Under the pieces are notes generated by a model, which ran no database searches, was not told the DNA's origin, and saw nothing but the letters and a program-made list of their open reading frames with translations. A program made the position numbers and the translations under genes. Shown here piece after piece: positions 25,719 to 36,015 of a stretch of 64,000 bases of DNA. Source of the DNA: Bothriochloa decipiens (Eukaryota > Streptophyta > Magnoliopsida > Poales > Poaceae); the NCBI GenBank assembly GCA_023333625.1, contig CM041628.1, forward strand, positions 76,208,030-76,272,029, in the 5' to 3' direction. The number at the start of each line of letters is the position of its first letter. Within the stretch, counting starts at the first letter, position 1.

Positions 25719-27157
25719 GCAAAAACCTATAAAATAACCCGTAGTGATGAAATAGAGACTTTCTGATCTTCAGAACAACTCGCTCTTTTCGTTTGCAACA
25801 AGATGAACACCAGGCACTCAATGCCTCTTTAAGATATCACGCTATGGGGTGGCGTGCTTGCATGGACTAGAGTCTTAGTACCGCTCTATGGATAGGCTAG
25901 CCGCCCTGCGCGTGGCTCCGGGCTGGATCAGGGCACACCGTGTCGGTCCAGGATTGGGCCTCTCTGGGGTGAATCAGGTCACTCGTGGCGGTTCACGATC
26001 AAAGAGTACTGCGAGTGAGAATGTAGTTTCAACCAGGAACCACGTGCTGGTTTGAAAGTCCAAGCCTATTCACAACAGCGGGATTAGGGCACACCATGTT
26101 GGTCCAGGACCTTGGGTCCCAACTTTGCCTGCCCTGTGCGCGGAGCACTGAGTTGGATCAGGGCACACCGTGTTGGTCCACTCAGGCCTTTCTTGGGTGA
26201 ATTAGAGCTCACCTCTCATGCCTGTTCACGATCAGAAAGTTACCTTTTTACTGCGAGTGAGAATGCTGTTGAACCCAGGCACGTAGTGCTGGTTCGGGAG
26301 TTAAGACCTTTCGCTACAAAAAGTGAGATCAGGGCACACCGTGTCAGTCTAGGATCCTTAACTCCCCACCCCCACCTTTCTCTTACTACGAAATGAGAAT
26401 GCAGTTGAACTCGGGCACATAGTGCTGGTTTGGGAATCAAGACCTTTTTGCTACAACGGCGGGATTAGGGCACACCGTGTCGGTCTAGGATCCTTGACTC
26501 CCTTCCCCCTTGCCTGTGATGAGATGCAGAGCACAACATACTGAACCAAACTCAGGCACACTAGACTTAGAATTAAACTACGCTACGACATGAAGCAGCA
26601 CACCTCGAAATAACTACGGCTCAAGGGGTAGCCACTACACTACTAGCGGTTACTTTGAAGCTACAAGAACAACTCTGGCTCAACATTAGCCACTACACTA
26701 CCAGCGGGTAGTATGAAAGAAATATCAATTCAAAATCGGGACGAAGCCTGCACAGCAAGAACTCGTTGAAGCGATTCAAAGTCAGGACGAAGCCCGCACA
26801 ACTCGTTGAAGCAAGTCAAAGTCAGGTCACACCCGGCACAGCTCATCAATCAAAGTTGGAACTAAGCCCGCACTACTTTTTGAAGCGATTCAAAATCGGG
26901 ACTAAGCCCACACTACTCATCAAAGCAAATCAAAGTCGGGTCACAACCCACACAACTTATCAATCAAAGTCAGGATGAAGCCTGCACAGCAAGAACTCAT
27001 CGAAGCACTTCAAAATCAGAGCGAAGCCAGATCAAAAGAACTTGTTAAATCTAAGCAAAGCCAGGACGAAGCCCGAACATCAAAAGTTTCTCTCAAATAT
27101 GAGGGAAACAATGGCCCAGAAGTAACATCCATTCAAGGAGATTTACAATGAAAGCTT
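25719..27157 (+). repeat. E1 post-pol spacer with tandem repeats
   Basis: Non-coding spacer between the end of pol and the antisense gene. From about 25915 to 26500 a unit built around GATCAGGGCACACCGTGTCGG recurs about five times (near 25928, 26085, 26157, 26330, 26463), interleaved with GCGAGTGAGAATG and GTGCTGGTT blocks at about 130-230 bp spacing. From about 26700 to 27090 a second family of short units (GAAGC.A.TCAAA.TC.GGA.GAAGCC.GCACA) repeats every 45-60 bp. Tandem repeats in this position are known from Tat-group elements. Confidence 0.8.
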
Positions 27158-30100
27158 TCAAGGCACAGGAGCAGCAGGGTCAGCACCTAGGTCTATCCTA
27201 TCCATGACTCGCTCTACAAGAGAAGCAAGACCAGCCTCCTGCTCTCCAACCTGCAGCAAGAACTCCAGCGACGGGTTGGGATCAACCAACTTCTCTAGCT
27301 CAGCACCAAGAGAAAGAACCCGGACGTGGCACAAGATGTTGCTCACACACCTCCGGAAGCTATCCTTCATGAAGTTGAAGAACAGCGATGGAATCATAGG
27401 TGCATAGCTCACCACATCAGCATAAAGGGCCTGATCCTCCTTGCGTCCAATGAAAGACAGGAGATAGGTCATAGCACACCATAGTGACTGGAACTTGGTG
27501 TTGGCCACATCCAACTGGCCCTTCAACTCCTGGATAGTTTTCAAGGCCTGAAAAACATCTTGATCAGCATCACGCAGGAACTGGTGGGGCAAGGCAAGCT
27601 TTTTCTCAGCATTCTCGCAACAAGAGTGCATCTATCTTACCAACTCAGCTTTATTCTCGGAGGTTTTGAGGGTCTTCTTCATGTCCTTTGAGTCCTGATG
27701 CCACTGGAGCTGCTTACGCTCGAACTCTACAAAGAAGCAATCAAGTCAACAATTTGAAGAAAGAACTCGGCAGCAGACAAATCAAAGACAACAACCTGGC
27801 AGAAGAAGAAATACCTACGACCTGGGCGTTCAAGGCCTGGACCTCGTCAGCAGCGGCCTTTGCTGCCTCCTCTCGACGACGTAACTCATCAGCCAACTAG
27901 GCTTGATGAGCTGCCTCCGCAACCCAACGCTGCGCATGCTCACGCCCCAACTCCGCGTGAACCTGAGCAAGCTCTTTACGAACCCATTCAATATCGACAA
28001 AGGTAGAAGAATTTGCCACAGCTTCAGCAGGGCCAAAAAGAAGATCCTAGTCCTGACAAAGAGACTGAAAAAGAAAAGTATTAAAAAAGATGACACATCA
28101 AAATCAGCACATTTCAAGACCAAGAAAAGAACTCTTACGTGCACCATGCCACTAAATTTGGCAGAGAACTCCTCAAAGCAAGTCTTCAGAGCCACCAGAC
28201 AGTGAGGACGGTTCATCTCTGGATCCACCGGACCAGAAGAGGAAGAAGGCACAAAGTGAGCAGCAGTGGATCGGCAATAACCCCATCGCGTCCTCCAGCA
28301 ACAGTAACTCCAGCTGCCACAGGCTCAGCAGGAGGGAGCTCACGACCCAAGTCCGCAGGTGCTGCCAAAGGAACCGCCTACAAAGTGGGGCTAGACCCCG
28401 CACCAACATCGGCCATCTGACCAACTTGCAAGACAACATCTACAAGAAGCCAATACAAACATGTTAAGAACCATCAATAAAGAAAGAGGTGAGAAGAATC
28501 CAGAAGAACTCACAAGGAACTTACCAGTCGATGAACTACGAGCCTTGGGCTCATCCGCAAGGGCTCGCCCAGAGCCCATGCCACCAAAAGAACCAAGAGA
28601 ATTCACAACACCAGGCCTGCAAGAAGAAGGCATAAGAAATAGAAACAAAGACAAGAGGAAAATTTGAATCCAAGAGATGCCCAAGATAATTACCTCGGTG
28701 GAAGCTTGAAAGAACCTACACCCCTCCTAGGCATGATAGGAAGGGGAACAGTTGTAAGGGACTACACCACAGAGGACATGTGGGCAGCAAAAGAAGGAGA
28801 AAAAGAAGAAGTTCTCAAACCCTCTGTTCGGCTACAAAGAGCAAAAGAAGGATCAATAAAGCGAAACAACTGAACAAATAAAAAGGCAGAGGTTAAAGAG
28901 GCCTTACGGCTTACAGATAAGAGGAGTCTACGCCTCCTGATCTTCCTCATTCTTAAAAAGAAGCACATTAGTGCCTCCTGCGAGCAAAGAAGCAAAACAA
29001 AACAGGAGAAGCAGAAGCAAAAAAATGATAGAAAAATAACTCGGCGTCAACCTCACCTATGATGATATTACCTGTGTCCTGAAGAGAACTCGATGCAGCA
29101 AGAGTCCGCCTCCCAGCAGGAGTAACAGAAGGAAGCGACAATGCCCTTCGCCTGGAACCAAAATACATCTCAACAATTTTTGGATGTGGTTGATAAGGAA
29201 CAGCCTCAAATCCATCCTCCCAAATACTATAAGGAAGTTCAAGAAGAGAAGACCATTTGCGAGAAGCAGAAGCAGGAGCAGGTTGAGCAACAACAGGATT
29301 GCCCCCTTCATCAGCAGCAAGTTGGACAACAAAACCCCAGTCAAAACCCTAAAAAGAAAAAACAAAGCATTAGCAAAAGAAAAGGAAAAAGAACCCTAAA
29401 GTTTGAGAAGACAAGCACTTACCACAGGAGGAGGATTAGCAGAAGTATACTCCTCAAGCCAGGGAGGAACACAAGGAATGTTACCAAGAACCTCGTTCAA
29501 GCGTAGCAACAGATCATCGTCACTAAGCACCACCTCGGCCTTAATCCAAGACGAATCAAGAACACCAGTATACTCAAAACCAAGATGATCCCTCTGCGTG
29601 AGAGGTTGCACGAGATGATGAAAGAGCCTAGCAACAATGCCAAGACTAGTAAGGCCCTATGCCTTAACATAAGAAAGACGAACAAAAAGAGGATTGATCA
29701 CCTGAAGCTCAGCATCAGAAAGTTTTTGAGCCCACAAGCCAGTGTCTTGTGGCATGACAGAAAGATCAGAAGAAAAGTAGGGAGAGGGCTTGGGGATGGT
29801 AAACCACTTGTTAGCCCAAACCCTCTTGTTAAAGAAATCAAGGGAGAAAAGCTCAGCAGCCATCCCCTGATGAATCTGGATTGTACTGCAACCAAAAGGC
29901 ACTGTCTTGGAATCTAACTTAAGACGAAACAAGTGTTGGAAGAAAAGAAGAATAGGGGGAACCCCGAGATACACCTCGCACATGTGTGCAAAGGCAGAAA
30001 GATAAAGAACCCCGTTAGGGGAAAGGTGATAGAGCTAAAGACCAAAAAATCAAAGAAACTCCATCAAGAAGGAAGAAGGCGTAAAACAGAGTCCTGCAGT

Positions 30101-30375
30101 GATAAAAGTGACGAACAAGATCGTCTGATGAGCAGAAGGATTAGGGACAAGATCCTGACCAGGCAAAGCATACCCAGAAAGTGACTGCTCCTGCAGTAAG
30201 TCGCGCTCCACCAGCACCTCGAGGTCCACTGCCGTCGTCACCGACGTCGACCAGACTCTCTACACAAGACAACCCCGTCAAGAAAACCACACGACCAACC
30301 AAAAAGAAAGGATTTTTTCAATCAAAAACTCACCTCAGGGGACTTGCCCCTACTCTGGGATTGCGTGTCGGCCAT
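27158..30375 (-). pseudogene. E1 antisense accessory gene (gypsy-type transposon domain), decayed
   Basis: A multi-exon gene on the strand opposite gag-pol. The ATG at 30375 starts MADTQSQSRGKSPE, which ends at a clean donor (GAG|GTGAGT, 30334/30333). An acceptor at 30260 (TGTAG) opens exon 2 in phase: RVWSTSVTTAVDLEVLVERD and on. After in-frame TGA and TAG near 30050 and 30035 the same frame continues with FGLQLYHLSPNGVLYLSAF and CEVYLGVPPILLFFQHLFRL. This parallels GVELQHFSPNAISNAAIF and CEGYLGMVPHWELWIHLY in the E2 counterpart (36016-40562). Further exon-like pieces lie at 29657-29983 and 29396-29611 (with a GTAAGT donor). A helical, probably coiled-coil 157-codon frame at 27158-27631 ends the gene. 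I match the core to PF04195-like 'putative gypsy type transposon' proteins from memory. Function unknown. Confidence 0.75.
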
Positions 30376-30543
30376 GAAGCTTGCAGATTGACCAAAGGAA
30401 CCATAGATCATAGCAGAAAGCAGAGGAAAAACTAGGCTTTCACAGGCGGCGAAGACAACAAGAAGAACAGAGAGATTGGGGATTTTTTCACATGTACAGA
30501 TGGCAAAGGCTCAGGCGTAAGGGAGAAGGTTAAGTGGTGAAGC

Positions 30544-30552
30544 ATTTATAAG
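30544..30552 (-). promoter_or_regulatory. Candidate TATA box of the E1 antisense gene
   Basis: CTTATAAAT on the minus strand, 169 bp upstream of the ATG at 30375, in a region with no plus-strand coding role. E2 has a TATAAAA 214 bp upstream of its antisense ATG, so the arrangement is shared. Confidence 0.55.
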
Positions 30553-32102
30553 CTTCGGTTGACCTAAGACGGCTCAACGGGCTAAAGGCTTCCTAAACTG
30601 AACAGTACGATAGCGACCACAACGAATAAGCACCAACGGTAATAATGACAAACGGTAACTCCCCAACGGGCAGAAAGCAAGAATATCTCGAACAAGATTT
30701 CTTACCATGATAGCATCAAAGGTAGAAAGAACACAGGAATGTCAACAACCCGCTGGCTCAACAAATTACTAGGACTAATTTCTTTTTCACCAAAAGAACC
30801 CAGGAGCTTCGGAAGGCATGACAAAAGAACCCGCAGAATTGCAAGACGTATTATACATCGCAAGGAGCATCATCATACAACTTGACACAGCTAGAGTCGT
30901 AGAATCACAATCATACAGATGCCAACTCGGTCAGCAAACAACTCGCACAATCATCAGAAACAAAGACAAGACCAATATCTTTTCATTACACTGATCAAGA
31001 AGAACTGGATTACAACAAGGTACAATTGGATACAAAATCTGATAGAGCTATGAAAGAAAGCAAAGGAAATCATTACAGAATGATTACAAGGAATCCAGTA
31101 GAATTTGAGGTTAACAAACCTCCACCAAGATTCAATTTAATCAAATAGGAAGTAACTTGGACAACATATTCACCGAAGAGAACTTGTAGCTAAGATTACT
31201 CGAATGGCCAGTTGAAACAACACCAAGTTCATCAAGACAGCAGCGAGATACCACTTTGCCGCCTCAGAAGAACCTGATATCCCCTCTCAATTCGTGCATA
31301 CCTATGCCAGAATACCAAAAGGATACAACAGTGAACAAATCAATTGCGGATAAGAAACGACTTGTCAAGGTAGTCAGCCAACCACACGCTAATCAACTCT
31401 GCAAAGAGCAAGAAGATAATGGAGGAGAGGGCCTGGAAGATCATGTAGGACAGCGATAGCTATCAACCTCACAAGCCCTACTCCATTTGCTTCAATGCCC
31501 TTCAGGAGAAGATGCAACCCGGGGACTAGCCTGCTACTAGCCCCTATCACAAGACCTACACCATTAGCTAAAAGAGATTACGAAACAAGCCTGGGGGCTC
31601 ATCAAGCTCGCTCACCAACAACTCCATGACTATAGAAGAAGGAAGCAATAACTCAAGAAGACTACAAGAGCACCAGGAAGAAAGAGGAAACACAAGAAGA
31701 CTAGAAGTGAATGAGGAAGTAACGGGCACTAGCAAGCAACATTTATAGGCAAAGATGGGCGTATGAAGACCAAGTCTATAGAAGAAAGGAGCACCATAAG
31801 CAAGGACAATCATGCAAAGAAAACAAAACCTTGAAGCTACTGAACAAGCACGCGCAAACACCACACAGCCAACAAGAAAGCAGGCATGCAGACTGAAGCC
31901 GTCAAGAGCATCTGCAAAGCTCATGGGCGAACAGTAAAAATCACTACAGGACAAAGAAGGCATATCCAGCAGTATATTTCAAGAAAAGTACGAAAGCAAT
32001 GAAGACACCCAACAACCAACGGTACATCAATAAAGAGCTACATCAACAAGGAACTCCAGAACCCTCTCCTGAGTTCTTTCACAATGAAAAGAACCCAGAA
32101 AA

Positions 32103-32467
32103 GGCTCGGGGGCAGCAGGGGTACCCCGCACCAAAGGCACTTTTCAAATTCTTACCAAGACCCTCCAGCTTTTTCCCACAAAAGCAAGAGGCTCGGGGCC
32201 TGCACTCACTGAGTGCAAATTTTTGAAAAATTTGCACTCTGAGGAAAGAAGAAGGCGACAACCAGAAGATAGAAGATGCAACTAGACCCTCCATCTATTT
32301 GTACCAAAAAACAAGAGGCTCGGGGGCTACACTCAGTGAGTGTAATTATTCCAAAATTGCACTCCCCGAAGAACCAAGACAGAAGCATCAAGGAGAAAGA
32401 GCATCCTAAGATTTCACCTCGAAAGAACTCGACTTTCGAGTTCCAAATCCTAGAATGCTCGGGGGCT
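32103..32467 (+). repeat. Four PPT-like GGCTCGGGGGC motifs
   Basis: GGCTCGGGGGC occurs at 32103-32113, GGCTCGGGGCCT at 32190-32201, GGCTCGGGGGCT at 32317-32328, and the functional-position tract GCTCGGGGGCT at 32457-32467. The second and third sit in a tandem duplication of about 127 bp (AAGCAAGAGGCTCGGGG... and AACAAGAGGCTCGGGGG..., each followed by a CACTCA(C/G)TGAGTG block). Confidence 0.85.
32211..32239. repeat. 29-bp perfect palindrome
   Basis: GAGTGCAAATTTTT, a single central G, then its exact inverse AAAAATTTGCACTC. It lies just after a PPT-like motif, and a decayed copy follows the next PPT-like motif (about 32337-32363). It could form a hairpin in RNA or single-stranded DNA. Confidence 0.9.
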
Positions 32468-32592
32468 TGTCGACGGGGGACACCGGAGGTTCCCCAAGAA
32501 GACGAAATACGGATGGAGGATCGAAGAACCCGTCACCTGATTAGAGTACAACACGGAGTAAGACGACGTGAGAACTACCATATCTTAGCGGG
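32468..32592 (+). mobile_element. E1 3' LTR, left part
   Basis: TGTCGACGGGGGACACCGG onward matches the first ~125 bp of the 5' LTR at 18926. It breaks at GCGGG (32588-32592), which is the target duplication of E3. The LTR resumes at 49653. Confidence 0.93.
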
Positions 32593-33351
32593 TGTTGATG
32601 CTCATTAACTCTAATTTTTAACCGTTAACTGATCCAGGATAAGGCCTTAATTAAAACATAAAGAAAGAAAGTATCTCAAGTAAGGAATCTGAGCACACCA
32701 TTGTGAAGATCCCATCAAGACGATCGAAATGTACATATCACTTGCCATATTTAGAGCACCGGAGAGAGAGTCCTCGATGGCCACGACTCAGAAGACTCTA
32801 GAAGGTCCTAGAAATCATCATCATCACAAGACCAGGGGCTAAACCGATAAGATCTCACAACTCTATGAAATCATATTTTCCAGGGATTTATCTAGAAGAT
32901 GGGAAAGGAAAGAGTCCATCCAAGACATGACTCATTGCGCAAACGGATCGGAAAGAGGCACTAGAAGGATGTAGAAGACATCAGAAGAAACGAGACCAAA
33001 GCGGGAGCCCGGCAGCTGCCAGGTGGGGCCAGCTAGCCCCACATGTCAGGCCGGCCGGCCTGGCTCCCCTGCCAACCTGGCCCTCCTTCGCGCGACGGCC
33101 TCCAACCGACCTCTACAGCGTATCTTGACCATTGTTTCAAATCGGTTCGATCCAAGGGTCACGGTTCACCCCACCAGACTATATAAGCAGGGGCAAACCC
33201 CCCTAGAGAAGCATCAAAGTCATTCAATCAATATTTAGTTCAGGGTCGTCCCTCGAAAGGATAACCTAGAGCATCCACCATCTAGGGCATAGCTAGAATA
33301 TAAAGAATAGGAATTTGAGGAGGCAAGCAATGCTTGGGCTCTAGATCTAGT
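32593..33351 (+). mobile_element. E3: solo LTR, left part (rest at 49003-49652)
   Basis: Starts TGTTGATGCTCATTAAC; its other end at 49652 reads GGCAACA, giving TGTTG...CAACA termini. Flanks GCGGG (32588-32592) and ACGGG (49653-49657) are the target duplication with one difference. A TATA box CTATATAAG is at 33179-33187. The halves join at CTAGT (33347-33351 and 48998-49002), which is the target duplication of E2. Joined length is about 1.4 kb, with no internal region, so it is a solo LTR that later received E2. Its sequence style resembles the solo LTR at 6081. Confidence 0.85.
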
Positions 33352-34590
33352 TGTCGGTGTTTCGACCCCGGGGGTCAACACCAATGAGTAAATTCATAAT
33401 TGCGTGCTCCCTTAATCCGATGGGTGATGCAAGAAGGACACGGCAATTTATCCTGGTTCGGGCAAAGAAGGCCCTACGTCCAGCGGGGGGATAGTTCGTG
33501 TTATCTTGCACCAAAGTGCTAGTACAGGGGTGAATACAAGCGGGTGTGAGAAGTGTGAGCTAGAGCTCGAGTGGTTCGGGCGCTTAGCTGTCTACTTCAC
33601 ACTGTCTCATGGTGTTGTTCTGTGATCTAAAGCCTTAGCGTATGATGCCCTGGATCTCTCTCTTTAGCTAAAGTCCTGGCGCCTCCTTTTATAGGCGAAG
33701 AAGGGGCACAGGAGTACATGTTTTTAGGGCTCATGTGGTTGGTGACGTATGACATTGATGCCGATCATGTTGGTGCTGCTGTAGAGGTGTACGTCGGCAT
33801 GAGAGGTCCTGCAGCCGTCGCGTTAGAAGTTGTTGAAGTGTTGACCGGAGTTGTTGAAGTCCCGCTTGAGGGTCAGCATGACGGAGCCGAGGGGCAATGG
33901 TCAAGGCCTTAGGTCGAGTCGAGGGGGTCGAGGCTCATCGGATAAGGCCGAATCCTGAGAAATACGGGGAATGTGCTTACTTACGAGTCTTGAGGGGGTA
34001 CTGGACGGGGCACAGTGCTCGGTATGGCGTAACAGTGAGGTACGATCCGTGAGATTCTAGGGTATGGGCGGTCAAAGCAGGATTCGACTGCCATACTTGC
34101 AACTATTACTGTAACTGTGACCATACGGTTAGGCGGGAGCAGGTAAAATGCATTGAATGCGCCTTGATCCATATGGGGAGTAGGGAGCCGAGGGGTATAC
34201 TGTGCTCGAGGGCTGCCTATTCGCACGGGTGAAGTTCCGTCCTTGAGGACGGGCCCGTTCGCTCAAGAAAAGTTTCATCCTCGAGGGTTAGCTCATTTGC
34301 TTTGCAAAGTTCCATCTTCGAGGCTGGCCCGTTCGCTTGGGCGAAGTTCCGTCCTCGAGAGGTCGCCCGAATCGTACCCTTGAGCATACAGTCTCAGTCC
34401 GCGTGGTAGCCCGTTGAGCAGGCTGTGGCTTTAGGCTGTCGACACCCGTTCGTGGGCCGGCCCAGTATGCCTTAGCCTGTGGGCTTTCGAGCGATAGTGA
34501 AGGATGTCGATGGAGGGTTTGCATTGCTGATTTCGGGGATTAGTCCGGTTAATCGAGGGTTTGGGGTACCCCTTTCCTGGGTACTCGACA
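33352..34590 (-). mobile_element. E2 3' LTR (1239 bp)
   Basis: On the plus strand it begins TGTCGGTGTTTCGACCCCGG and ends GTACTCGACA. A minus-strand TATA (CCTATAAAAG) is at 33686-33695. It matches 47744-48997 throughout. The left flank CTAGT is the target duplication. Its inner (right) edge is not followed by the polypurine tract but by a copy of E3 sequence (34591-34876). Confidence 0.92.
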
Positions 34591-34876
34591 CTAGTCATAA
34601 GGAGGCTTGGTAATGTCTTATAACTCTCTCTTGTATTCATCAGTATTAATCCATTTGTGTTTCTAGTTCATTGTGTTTACCTTCTAGTTCATCTAGTCAT
34701 TCTTCATGTTTATCTAGTTCATCGTCTAATTGTCTAGGTCATTGTCTAATTCATTGTGTTCTTGTTCTAGTTCTTGTTCATATTCGTGTTTGTGATTCAT
34801 GTTCATCCTCACCATGACTTGTTACAATAATAGATTCATAATTATAATGTTCATTGCCTATGTTGGTTATAATGTT
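34591..34876. repeat. Misplaced copy of the DNA flanking the E2 5' LTR
   Basis: From CTAGTCATAAGGAGGCTTGG to GGTTATAATGTTC this 286-bp block matches 48998-49285, the E3 sequence just outside the E2 5' LTR, with about 14 differences by eye. Here it lies between the E2 3' LTR and the E2 polypurine tract, where no host DNA belongs. About a dozen filler bases (34877-34888) join it to the tract. Confidence 0.88.
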
Positions 34877-34888
34877 CCCCACGAGGGT

Positions 34889-34899
34889 AGCCCCCGAGG
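34889..34899 (-). promoter_or_regulatory. E2 polypurine tract
   Basis: CCTCGGGGGCT on the minus strand, the same core as the E1 tract (GCTCGGGGGCT). It should abut the 3' LTR directly; here about 298 bp intervene. Confidence 0.75.
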
Positions 34900-35795
34900 C
34901 CTCGGAGGATTCGGAGGGCTCCTTCGAGGGCTTTATTTGTCTTTGGTCGAGGGGTGCTCGTCCAATCAGGTGCAGACCTGAACTGGAGTCATGGCGTTTT
35001 GCCGAGGGGTACGTAGGAACATCGAGCCCCAGGGGGATTTTCGACCCTCTTTCGTCGAGGGATGTCGGGCATGGTTGAGCCTCCGAGCCTCGTGCGGCTG
35101 GGGCATTGCCCGCCTCGATGTTCATCTCACGAGTCCTTTCGATCGGACGTGAGGCGAGAAGCGTCGAACTACTCTCGATAGGGCAAGCCTCGAAGTTCTC
35201 AGTGAGCTGGTAACGGGAAAATCCAAGTGAGAGCCCTTCCTCGTTCGATAGAGGTCAGCTGGTGGCCCGGAGGCAGTCTCATTAAAACAAAAGGCATGGA
35301 TCTATGGATACCGATTCCATTCGATAGGTCTCGGCGGCTCGATGCCTCCCTTCGGGGGGATTCCAAAAAAGTCCGTAGCATTTTTCCTTGGATATGTCCA
35401 AAGGGGTCTCGAGAGTTGATTCTCGAGCGGGGCCTCGTGTTGGCTCCTCCTTGGTCACCCCTGACTTGGTTGCTCGAGGGCGGCTATCGAACCCTGGTCA
35501 AGGGCCAGCCTTCTCTCCCTCGAGGCTTGTTGTGGGGCCGAAGCCCATTTACCTTCTCCTGGAGGAATCCGTCGGCAAATAACGTTTATTTTTCTTACCG
35601 TTGGACGCATATTTTGAGGAGGAGGCTTATGCGGTGCAGTGGTGGAGATCGTGGTGGGCCCGGGCAATGGCATATTGCCTGAGGTGTAACGCATATATCC
35701 GGCCGAGAATCAAGGGGGAACGGTTAGGTAAAAGCATTAATTGTGGGGAGTTACCTTTTTTTTGTCGTTGGATTCCACCCATTGCTCCTCCTGGG
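34900..35795. other. E2 region between polypurine tract and antisense promoter
   Basis: GC-rich DNA with many CCTCGAGG/CCTCGGG blocks. The open frames here (for example 35227-35682) have no recognisable domain. This is probably non-coding 3' sequence of E2 and upstream DNA of the antisense gene. Confidence 0.5.
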
Positions 35796-35802
35796 TATAA
35801 AA
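35796..35802 (+). promoter_or_regulatory. Candidate TATA box of the E2 antisense gene
   Basis: TATAAAA in the context GGGTATAAAACCAAGG, 214 bp upstream of the ATG at 36016, followed by a pyrimidine-rich, leader-like CCCCTACCTCTACCATCC. It faces away from the E2 3' LTR and opposes gag-pol transcription. Confidence 0.6.
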
Positions 35803-36015
35803 CCAAGGGGACAGGCATTGTTCACCCCTACCTCTACCATCCTACCTTCACCACCGCTAGTGTTCCCGAGTTCCTGCTTTCCTGTGCGCGAGGGTAGGAA
35901 CTTAGAGCAAGAAGTCGCGATTGGGAATCTTCCCGGTCGCCCGTCCGTCGAGGAGATTTGTGTTATTGCCACAGCCGCCACGTCCACCAAACAGATCCGT
36001 GCCACCACCGCTGCC

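Larger units (their letters stand above)
30553..32467 (+). other. E1 3' non-coding region and polypurine tract
   Basis: About 1.9 kb, AT-rich and lysine/glutamine-codon-like by composition only, with no recognised coding sequence. It ends with the polypurine tract TGCTCGGGGGCT (32456-32467) directly before the 3' LTR TGTCGACGG, as expected for priming plus-strand DNA. Three further PPT-like copies lie upstream and are listed separately. Confidence 0.7.

Noticed and set aside
35743..36015. N-terminal extension of the E2 antisense frame upstream of 36016
   Set aside because: It spans the TATA box and the probable transcription start; the ATG at 36016 fits the family start and the leader.
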